A program made the position numbers and the translations under genes. 8,682 bases of DNA from JAZKIX01 sp040384645 (GTDB taxonomy: Bacteria > Pseudomonadota > Gammaproteobacteria > Burkholderiales > Burkholderiaceae_D): the NCBI GenBank assembly GCA_040384645.1, contig JAZKIX010000088.1:1-8682 (forward strand). Reading direction: 5' to 3'. Positions 1 to 3,851 of the stretch are shown here, one piece after another (the stretch's first letter is position 1; every line of letters starts with the position of its first letter). The notes under the pieces are model-generated. The model was not told where the DNA came from. It did no database searches and was given only the letters and a program-made list of their open reading frames with translations.

Positions 1-12
1 CCGTCCCTGCCA
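1..12 (+). tRNA. tRNA-Trp, 3' end only (partial)
   Basis: The first twelve bases, CCGTCCCTGCCA, read as the last base of a T-stem, a seven-base acceptor 3' strand (CGTCCCT), a G discriminator base and an encoded CCA tail. Bacterial tRNA-Trp ends in this way, with G73 and a final T-G-CCA. A tRNA-Trp gene commonly sits between tuf and secE in proteobacteria, so the position just before secE supports the call. Only 12 bases are visible, so the anticodon and the 5' acceptor strand cannot be checked. It could be another G73 tRNA, but the context favours Trp. Confidence 0.6.
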
Positions 13-32
13 CCGTTCTGGTGCAGGGCACC
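5..32 (+). other. Two mutually exclusive hairpins at the tRNA 3' end / secE leader
   Basis: CCCTGC (5-10) plus ACC (12-14) can pair with GGT (20-22) plus GCAGGG (23-28). This gives nine base pairs with one bulged C (11) and a five-base loop, and it uses the acceptor strand and CCA of the presumed tRNA. Alternatively, GGTGC (20-24) can pair with GCACC (28-32) around an AGG loop, leaving the tRNA free to fold. The pairings are read directly from the sequence. Any role in tRNA 3' processing or secE expression is inference. Confidence 0.4.
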
Positions 33-46
33 GAAAGTAAAAAAGT

Positions 47-430
47 ATGTCTAACCCTTCCGTTCAAACCGTCAGCGCGTCCGGCGACAAAGTAAAAGTC
101 GCTTTGGCCATAGTTGCTTTGATTGCGGGTGTAGTTGGTTTCTATTTTCTGTCTGATAAGTCGACTGCGATCCGCGCTGGAGTTTTGATGGCGGGCGTGT
201 TGATTGCGGTCGCGCTGGCGTGGACCTCTTCGTCGGGTCGCGACTTTATCGTGTTCGCTAAAGAGGCGGTTCGCGAAACGAAAAAGGTCGTGTGGCCTAC
301 GCGCAAAGAGGCGATGCAAATTACTGCAGTCGTTTTCGGGTTTGTTCTCATTATGGCAATTTTTCTGTGGGGTACAGATAAGTTGCTTGAGTATCTATTG
401 TACGACGTGATTTTGGGTTGGAAACAATAA
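47..430 (+). CDS. secE: Preprotein translocase subunit SecE
   Basis: SecE is the small clamp subunit of the SecYEG inner-membrane channel that exports unfolded proteins. The 127-residue protein matches the three-helix enterobacterial length rather than the one-helix short form. Hydrophobic segments lie near residues 17-35, 42-60 and 92-110. Between the second and third lies the conserved cytoplasmic amphipathic region, with FAKEAVRETKKVVWPTRKE at about 70-88. WPTR is the family hallmark that contacts SecY. The ATG at 47 is the first in frame. Upstream there is only a weak purine stretch (GAAAG, 33-37) and an A-rich run, so no strong Shine-Dalgarno site is seen. The stop codon overlaps the nusG start by one base. 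The gene follows a tRNA end, as expected for tuf–trnW–secE–nusG order. Confidence 0.96.
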   Translation: MSNPSVQTVSASGDKVKVALAIVALIAGVVGFYFLSDKSTAIRAGVLMAGVLIAVALAWTSSSGRDFIVFAKEAVRETKKVVWPTRKEAMQITAVVFGFVLIMAIFLWGTDKLLEYLLYDVILGWKQ

Positions 431-1023
431 TGAATGAGAGCGTGCAAGATGGCATGCTAGAGGCTGCCGTGATTGCAACCGGGCCTGCTGGTAGTAAGCG
501 CTGGTATGTGGTTCATGCATATTCGGGCATGGAAAAAAGTGTGCAGCGCGCACTGACTGAGCGTATAGAGCGCGCTGGAATGCAAGACAAGTTTGGTCAA
601 ATTCTTGTGCCCATAGAAGAAGTTGTTGAAGTTAAAAACGGCCAAAAATCCGTTACCGAGCGGCGTTTTTTCCCTGGCTATGTTTTGGTTGAAATGGAAA
701 TGACCGATGAGACATGGCATCTGGTCAAGAACACAAATAAAGTAACGGGCTTTATTGGGGGCAAGTCTAATAAGCCCACGCCAATTCCTGCGCGTGAAAT
801 CGATAAGATAATGCAGCAAATGCAAGAAGGTATCGAAAAGCCGCGTCCAAAAGTGCTGTATGAAGTTGGCGAACAAGTGCGGATCAAAGATGGTCCTTTT
901 ACAGACTTTAATGGCAATGTGGAAGAAGTAAATTATGAAAAATCCCGTGTCCGTGTTTCTGTAACTATTTTTGGTCGTGCGACTCCTGTCGAGCTAGAGT
1001 TTGGTCAAGTAGAAAAAGTGTAA
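430..1023 (+). CDS. nusG: Transcription termination/antitermination protein NusG
   Basis: NusG binds the RNA polymerase clamp to suppress pausing, and couples polymerase to Rho or to ribosomal protein S10. The 197-residue protein has an NGN domain beginning at RWYVVHAYSGMEKSVQRAL (about 24-42), with the FFPGYVLVEM core near 80-89. A C-terminal KOW domain follows from about 146 (VGEQVRIKDGPFTDFNGNVEE). The ATG at 430 shares its A with the secE stop, so translation is probably coupled. GGAAA at 420-424 is a modest Shine-Dalgarno match. An in-frame ATG at 418 would add four residues but lies inside secE without a binding site. The N-terminal tail before RWYVV is about 16 residues longer than in E. 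coli. Later starts at GTG 442 or ATG 454 cannot be excluded. Confidence 0.95.
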   Translation: MNESVQDGMLEAAVIATGPAGSKRWYVVHAYSGMEKSVQRALTERIERAGMQDKFGQILVPIEEVVEVKNGQKSVTERRFFPGYVLVEMEMTDETWHLVKNTNKVTGFIGGKSNKPTPIPAREIDKIMQQMQEGIEKPRPKVLYEVGEQVRIKDGPFTDFNGNVEEVNYEKSRVRVSVTIFGRATPVELEFGQVEKV

Positions 1024-1057
1024 ATCGGACGAGTCTCAAAAGAATTTTTGTGGTGCG

Positions 1058-1139
1058 CGCTAATTGGAGTGCGGCGAGAGGGTTTCGTAAAATCCAGCAG
1101 AGGAGCCTCTGATCGCTAATCGCGAGAGGTGGCGCTAAT
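1058..1139 (+). promoter_or_regulatory. Structured rplK leader, candidate L1 autoregulatory region
   Basis: The leader holds three copies of CGCTAAT (1058-1064, 1114-1120, 1133-1139) and two of GCGAGAGG (1074-1081, 1122-1129). A single CCTCT (1106-1110) can pair with any of three AGAGG segments (1077-1081, 1099-1103, 1125-1129). The best local fold joins CCTC (1106-1109) and TCGC (1113-1116) with GCGA (1122-1125) and GAGG (1126-1129) around a TAATC loop, with TGA bulged. In E. coli, L1 represses the rplK-rplA mRNA by binding just upstream of rplK. Assigning that role to this segment rests on position, not on a recognised L1 motif. Confidence 0.4.
1064..1093 (+). promoter_or_regulatory. Possible sigma-70 promoter upstream of rplK
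   Basis: TTGGAG (1064-1069) and TAAAAT (1088-1093) are separated by 18 bases. The -10 matches five of six consensus positions but the -35 only three of six. A start near 1100 would give a leader of about 60 bases before rplK. E. coli has a separate rplK promoter in the same spacer, which makes a promoter here plausible. The match itself is weak and could be chance. Confidence 0.25.
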
Positions 1140-1162
1140 ACTCAAACAATATAGGAGCCATC

Positions 1163-1594
1163 ATGGCAAAAAAAATTATAGGTTTTATCAAGCTGCAAGT
1201 GCCAGCTGGTAAGGCAAACCCATCTCCTCCGATTGGCCCAGCCTTGGGTCAGCGCGGCTTGAACATCATGGAATTCTGCAAAGCATTTAACGCGCAGACA
1301 CAAGGTGTTGAGCCAGGCATGCCAATTCCAGTGGTGATCACAGCATTCGCGGACAAGTCTTTCACCTTTGTGATGAAGACGCCTCCTGCAACATACTTGA
1401 TCAAAAAGGCTGCCGGAATTCAAAAGGGTTCGCCAAAGCCGCATACCGACAAAGTTGGTAAGTTGACGCGTCAGCAGGCGGAAGAAATCGCAAAAACAAA
1501 AACGCCGGATTTGACGGCGGCTGACATGGATGCAGCTGTGCGTACAATCGCCGGTTCTGCACGTTCCATGGGCATCACGGTGGAGGGTCTGTAA
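1163..1594 (+). CDS. rplK: 50S ribosomal protein L11
   Basis: L11 binds the GTPase-associated region of 23S rRNA at the stalk base. It takes part in factor binding, RelA activation and thiostrepton sensitivity. Its 143 residues match the family length. The N-terminal domain carries the proline-rich PSPPIGPALGQRGLNIMEFC stretch (20-39), which includes the prolines linked to thiostrepton and release-factor function. The rRNA-binding C-terminal domain ends in GSARSMGI (131-138). AGGAG at 1153-1157 lies five bases before the ATG. The stop codon overlaps the rplA start by one base. It is first of the L11-L1 pair, whose joint translation is classically held back by free L1. Confidence 0.98.
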   Translation: MAKKIIGFIKLQVPAGKANPSPPIGPALGQRGLNIMEFCKAFNAQTQGVEPGMPIPVVITAFADKSFTFVMKTPPATYLIKKAAGIQKGSPKPHTDKVGKLTRQQAEEIAKTKTPDLTAADMDAAVRTIAGSARSMGITVEGL

Positions 1595-2292
1595 TGGCTA
1601 AGTTATCCAAACGCGTTAAGGCGTTCAAAGCAAAAGTTGATCGTACCAAGGCATATCCTTTTGCAAATGCTGTTGCAATCATCAAAGAGTGTGCGACTGC
1701 CAAATTTAATGAGTCGATCGATGTATCGGTTCAGCTTGGCGTAGATCCAAAGAAGTCGGATCAAGTTGTTCGTGGTTCGGTAGTGTTGCCTGCCGGTACC
1801 GGTAAAACTGTGCGCGTTGCGGTATTTGCTACTGGTGAAAAGGCGGAGCAAGCTAAAGCAGCCGGTGCAGATATCGTCGGTATGGATGACCTGGCTGAGC
1901 AAATCAAAGCCGGCAATATGCCATTCGATATCGTAATCGCGTCACCAGACACCATGCGTATCGTTGGTACGTTGGGTCAGATCTTGGGGCCGCGTGGCTT
2001 GATGCCAAATCCAAAGGTCGGTACCGTAACGCCCGACGTAGCAACAGCAGTCAAGAACGCTAAAGCAGGTCAAGTGCAATATCGTACCGATAAGGGTGGG
2101 ATCATCCACGCCACCATTGGTCGGAAGTCATTTACTGATGAGGCGTTGAAATCGAATTTGGTTGCGTTGATCGAAGCTTTGAACAAAGCGAAGCCAACGT
2201 CGAGCAAGGGTGTGTACCTGCGTAAGGTTTCCTTGTCATCCACCATGGGTGCTGGTGTTCGCGTAGATCAAGCAACGTTAGCTGCTGCGTAA
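1594..2292 (+). CDS. rplA: 50S ribosomal protein L1
   Basis: L1 forms the mobile L1 stalk that moves deacylated tRNA out of the E site, and it represses its own operon by binding the rplK leader. The 232-residue length is typical. Domain I comprises the N- and C-terminal parts and binds RNA; it includes the conserved KFNES region at 37-41 and the TMG near 217-219. Domain II is inserted at about 68-159 and contains the signature ILGPRGLMPNPK (130-141). The start shares one base with the rplK stop (TAATG). GGAGG at 1582-1586 inside rplK lies seven bases before it, so coupled translation with roughly equal output is likely. Confidence 0.98.
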   Translation: MAKLSKRVKAFKAKVDRTKAYPFANAVAIIKECATAKFNESIDVSVQLGVDPKKSDQVVRGSVVLPAGTGKTVRVAVFATGEKAEQAKAAGADIVGMDDLAEQIKAGNMPFDIVIASPDTMRIVGTLGQILGPRGLMPNPKVGTVTPDVATAVKNAKAGQVQYRTDKGGIIHATIGRKSFTDEALKSNLVALIEALNKAKPTSSKGVYLRKVSLSSTMGAGVRVDQATLAAA

Positions 2293-2334
2293 ATGTAATT
2301 AATTAAGTCTTCGTGCCATAAGGTGTGAAGCGTT

Positions 2335-2391
2335 TCTTTGGGCTGAGTTGGATTTGCTTTGCTTTGCAAGTCTGGCTCAGACAATCAAAGA
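2335..2391 (+). other. Long hairpin in the rplJ leader (stem I)
   Basis: Bases 2343-2357 pair continuously with 2366-2380. This gives 15 pairs, four of them G·U, closed by an eight-base loop TTTGCTTT. Outside it, GG (2341-2342) faces ACAAT (2381-2385) as an asymmetric internal loop. TCTTTG (2335-2340) then pairs with CAAAGA (2386-2391). The loop arm contains three tandem TTTGC units (2353-2367). There is no T-tract after it, so it is not an intrinsic terminator. Confidence 0.6.
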
Positions 2392-2392
2392 C

Positions 2393-2458
2393 CGTTGGGC
2401 GGCGCGTATGAAGGTAATGCGCAAAGTTAAAAGGCTGCTTTTTTGTAGTGACCCAACG
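2393..2458 (+). other. Second stem in the rplJ leader (stem II) with two inner hairpins
   Basis: CGTTGGG (2393-2399) and CCCAACG (2452-2458) form seven perfect pairs, starting one base after stem I ends. Inside are GCGCGT (2402-2407) with AATGCGC-side bases 2417-2422 (six pairs, one G·U) and AAAAG (2429-2433) with CTTTT (2438-2442) around a GCTG loop. The result is a three-way junction with GA at 2450-2451 next to the closing stem. The second inner hairpin ends in a run of T but is too weak to terminate by itself. Confidence 0.5.
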
Positions 2459-2590
2459 CAGATGGTGTGCCCGAACAAGTTTTGTAGTTTCATCTCTGGC
2501 TTGCCAGTGTTGAGCTCCTGACGTCGGACGCCGTGTTCGAAACGATGTAAGGTGGGTAGTCAATTGCGATTATCGCTGAGCATCATTTAT

Positions 2591-2604
2591 GGAGGTTGAC
2601 CGTG
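2591..2604 (+). promoter_or_regulatory. rplJ ribosome binding site deciding a GTG start
   Basis: GGAGG (2591-2595) is followed after six bases by GTG (2602-2604). A TTG at 2596 is in the same frame but abuts the Shine-Dalgarno site, leaving no spacer, so the GTG is the better start. The resulting N-terminus (MGLNLNDKKAVVAE) agrees with what I recall of betaproteobacterial L10. Confidence 0.85.
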
Positions 2605-3129
2605 GGTCTTAATCTGAATGACAAAAAGGCTGTAGTTGCGGAAGTTTCTGCGCAAGTTTCATCGGCGCAAACGATCGTCGTGGCCGAATATCGTGGCATC
2701 CAGGTTAGTCACTTGACGCAACTGCGTGCCAAAGCCCGTGCTCAAGGTGTCTACTTGCGTGTATTGAAAAATACGCTTGCTCGTCGCGCCGTTGAAGGCA
2801 CTGCGTTTTCTAGTCTCGCCTCTGAAATGACTGGCCCATTGATCTATTCGATCTCTGCGGATGCGGTTGCGGCGGCAAAAGTCATTAATGACTTTGCTAA
2901 AACAAACGATAAGTTAGTCATCAAAGCAGGTAACTATGCAGGTAAGTCGCTTGATAAAGCGGGCGTTGCTGCATTGGCTAGCATTCCAAGCCGTGAAGTT
3001 TTGCTGTCCCAATTGTTGGGCATCATGCTGGCTCCGGTTTCAGGCTTTGCTCGTGGACTGGCTGCACTTGCAGCCAAAAAAGACGCTGGAGCCGAAGTTG
3101 TGGCCGAAGCAGTTGCCGAAGCAGTTTAA
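2602..3129 (+). CDS. rplJ: 50S ribosomal protein L10
   Basis: L10 anchors the L7/L12 stalk to 23S rRNA beside L11. As the L10-L12 complex it represses its own mRNA. Starting at GTG 2602 the protein has 175 residues. The globular N-terminal rRNA-binding domain includes YLRVLKNTLARRAVEG (51-66) and TGPLIY (77-82). The C-terminal helix carrying L12 dimers begins after ASIPSRE (126-132) and includes LLGIMLAPVSGFARGLAALA. The last 12 residues are AEVV-AEAV-AEAV, encoded by three tandem 12-base units. This tail seems slightly longer than in close relatives, so a recent small expansion is likely. A strong GGAGG precedes the start, and an extensive structured leader lies upstream. rplL follows after 86 bases. 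Confidence 0.97.
   Translation: MGLNLNDKKAVVAEVSAQVSSAQTIVVAEYRGIQVSHLTQLRAKARAQGVYLRVLKNTLARRAVEGTAFSSLASEMTGPLIYSISADAVAAAKVINDFAKTNDKLVIKAGNYAGKSLDKAGVAALASIPSREVLLSQLLGIMLAPVSGFARGLAALAAKKDAGAEVVAEAVAEAV
3091..3126 (+). repeat. Three tandem 12-base units at the 3' end of rplJ
   Basis: Units 3091-3102, 3103-3114 and 3115-3126 each begin GCCGAA. The last two are identical (GCCGAAGCAGTT) and the first ends GTTGTG instead. They encode AEVV, AEAV and AEAV in frame, directly before the TAA. The identity of the last two units suggests slippage or duplication, tolerated because the L10 tail is flexible. Confidence 0.85.
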
Positions 3130-3215
3130 TCTCGGGATTTTCCGCGATATTGGTTTCGGCGCTTTTGCGTCAGTTTCAATTAGATGTTATTACTGAATTA
3201 ATTTAGGAGTTTCAA
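3130..3215 (+). promoter_or_regulatory. rplJ–rplL spacer with AT-rich translation-initiation region
   Basis: The spacer becomes strongly A/T-rich from about 3177 and leads into AGGAG (3205-3209), six bases before the rplL ATG. I see no stable hairpin in the last 40 bases. An open AT-rich stretch ahead of the ribosome site would favour the high initiation rate needed because L12 is present in several copies per ribosome. That function is inferred. Confidence 0.45.
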
Positions 3216-3587
3216 ATGGCAATTAGCAAAGACGATATCCTGGAAGCCGTAGGCGCAATGTCGGTTATGGATTTGAATGACTTGGTAAAAGCATTCGAAG
3301 AAAAATTCGGCGTATCAGCAGCTGCAATGGCAGTTGCTGGCCCTGCTGCCGGTGCTGCCGCAGCGGTTGAAGAGCAAACAGAATTCACCGTTGTTCTTGC
3401 CGATTTCGGCGCGAACAAAGTTGGTGTAATTAAAGCGGTTCGTGAAATCACCGGCTTGGGCTTGAAAGAAGCCAAAGATTTGGTCGATTCAGCACCGAAG
3501 CCAGTTAAAGAAGGTGTATCTAAGGCAGATGCAGAAGCGGCAAAGAAGAAGCTGGAAGAAGCTGGCGCTAAAGCCGAAATCAAGTAA
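3216..3587 (+). CDS. rplL: 50S ribosomal protein L7/L12
   Basis: L7/L12 is the multicopy stalk protein that recruits translational GTPases (EF-Tu, EF-G, IF2). The 123 residues match the family. There is an N-terminal dimerisation and L10-binding helical domain (about 1-35, DDILEAVGAMSVMDLNDLVK). A flexible Ala-rich hinge follows (about 35-50, AAAMAVAGPAAGAAAA). The C-terminal factor-binding domain runs from about 53 with VIKAVREITGLGLKEAKDLV (71-90). AGGAG at 3205-3209 gives a strong start. It lies between rplJ and a long spacer before rpoB, the place where relatives reduce expression of the polymerase genes relative to the ribosomal ones. Confidence 0.98.
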   Translation: MAISKDDILEAVGAMSVMDLNDLVKAFEEKFGVSAAAMAVAGPAAGAAAAVEEQTEFTVVLADFGANKVGVIKAVREITGLGLKEAKDLVDSAPKPVKEGVSKADAEAAKKKLEEAGAKAEIK

Positions 3588-3600
3588 GTTAGTTTTAATG

Positions 3601-3616
3601 GGTGGCCTATGCCACC
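3601..3616 (+). other. Short GC-rich hairpin after rplL
   Basis: GGTGGC (3601-3606) pairs perfectly with GCCACC (3611-3616) around a CTAT loop, beginning 13 bases after the rplL stop. No T-run follows directly, so it is not an intrinsic terminator. It could protect the rplL 3' end and stacks directly on the next stem, which starts at 3617. Confidence 0.6.
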
Positions 3617-3668
3617 GGAGCCAAAGTGCAGAATTTTTCTCGAAGGGGGAAGATTCGGCTTTGGCTTC
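3617..3668 (+). other. Long interrupted stem between rplL and rpoB, candidate RNase III site or attenuator
   Basis: Bases 3617-3626 pair with 3659-3668: ten pairs, one G·U, with a perfect GCCAAAG/CTTTGGC core. An internal loop (3627-3630 facing 3657-3658) follows. Then 3631-3641 pair with 3646-3656: eleven pairs, three G·U, capped by a GAAG loop. Twenty-one pairs broken by a small internal loop resemble RNase III substrates. In E. coli this same spacer has a partial terminator and an RNase III cut. The bases after the stem (from 3666, TTCTTTGTCGTTT) are T-rich but not a clean T-run, so leaky termination is possible and complete termination unlikely. Confidence 0.6.
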
Positions 3669-3780
3669 TTTGTCGTTTCAAAATTTGATGTGCTTAATAC
3701 TGAATTGGACTTTGTGTAAATCCAGTTTAAGCAAGTTTGAAGGGCCGAGACTTGAGGTTTCGCAGATTTGCGGCTCGGGC

Positions 3781-3820
3781 GATTAATCAGGATTAATCCG
3801 CTCACTTCGAATCCTGAATT
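3781..3820 (+). promoter_or_regulatory. Twin GATTAATC palindromes with a competing hairpin upstream of rpoB
   Basis: GATTAATC, itself a perfect palindrome, occurs at 3781-3788 and 3791-3798, ten bases apart and so on the same DNA face. In RNA, TCAGGATT (3787-3794) can pair perfectly with AATCCTGA (3810-3817), which would exclude pairing between the two palindromes. The symmetry is plain in the sequence. Whether it is an operator, an RNA switch or chance cannot be decided here. Confidence 0.4.
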
Positions 3821-3835
3821 CTCTATCCTTCCTGT

Positions 3836-3848
3836 CACTCACGGAGTG
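3836..3848 (+). promoter_or_regulatory. Hairpin covering the rpoB Shine-Dalgarno site
   Basis: CACTC (3836-3840) pairs with GAGTG (3844-3848) around an ACG loop. The rpoB Shine-Dalgarno element GGAG is 3843-3846, so three of its four bases lie in the stem. The ATG at 3852 lies outside it. Five pairs with a three-base loop is only moderately stable, so it may tune rather than block initiation. Confidence 0.4.
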
Positions 3849-3851
3849 TCC

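Larger units (their letters stand above)
2293..2601 (+). promoter_or_regulatory. rplJ leader: long structured non-coding spacer, candidate L10(L12)4 control region
   Basis: No credible gene lies in these 309 bases. They hold a very strong stem (2335-2391), a second stem (CGTTGGG 2393-2399 with CCCAACG 2452-2458), and weaker options: CGAACA 2472-2477 with TGTTCG 2534-2539, AGATG 2460-2464 with CATCT 2491-2495, CTGG 2496-2499 with CCAG 2504-2507, and GCGA 2566-2569 with TCGC 2573-2576. The 2460/2495 and 2472/2539 pairings cross, so they are alternatives or a pseudoknot. In E. coli the L10-L12 complex represses rplJL by binding a structured site well upstream of rplJ. The same place and size here suggest the same control, though I cannot identify a canonical kink-turn. 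No convincing promoter was found. Confidence 0.6.

Noticed and set aside
418..429. ATG 418 as the nusG start
   Set aside because: It lies inside secE without a Shine-Dalgarno element; ATG 430 overlaps the secE stop in the common TAATG arrangement.
2429..2446. AAAAG-GCTG-CTTTT with a T-run as an intrinsic terminator before rplJ
   Set aside because: The stem is only five mostly A-T pairs, the T-run is part of the stem, and it sits inside a larger leader fold.
2596..2601. TTG 2596 as the rplJ start
   Set aside because: It directly abuts GGAGG with no spacer; GTG 2602 has a six-base spacer and gives the expected N-terminus.
2589..2612. Seven-codon mini-ORF (ATG 2589 to TAA 2610-2612) overlapping the rplJ ribosome site and start
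   Set aside because: It has no ribosome binding site of its own, and its start overlaps the rplJ Shine-Dalgarno site, so it is probably chance.
3685..3731. Promoter between rplL and rpoB (TTGATG or TTGGAC with downstream AT-rich boxes)
   Set aside because: No pair of boxes has both a fair match and a spacing of 16-18 bases.
3212..3838. 208-codon open frame on the - strand across rplL and the rplL–rpoB spacer
   Set aside because: It lies mostly opposite rplL, a certain gene, has low-complexity Ser/Ala/Thr composition from antisense of Ala-rich codons, and resembles no family I know.
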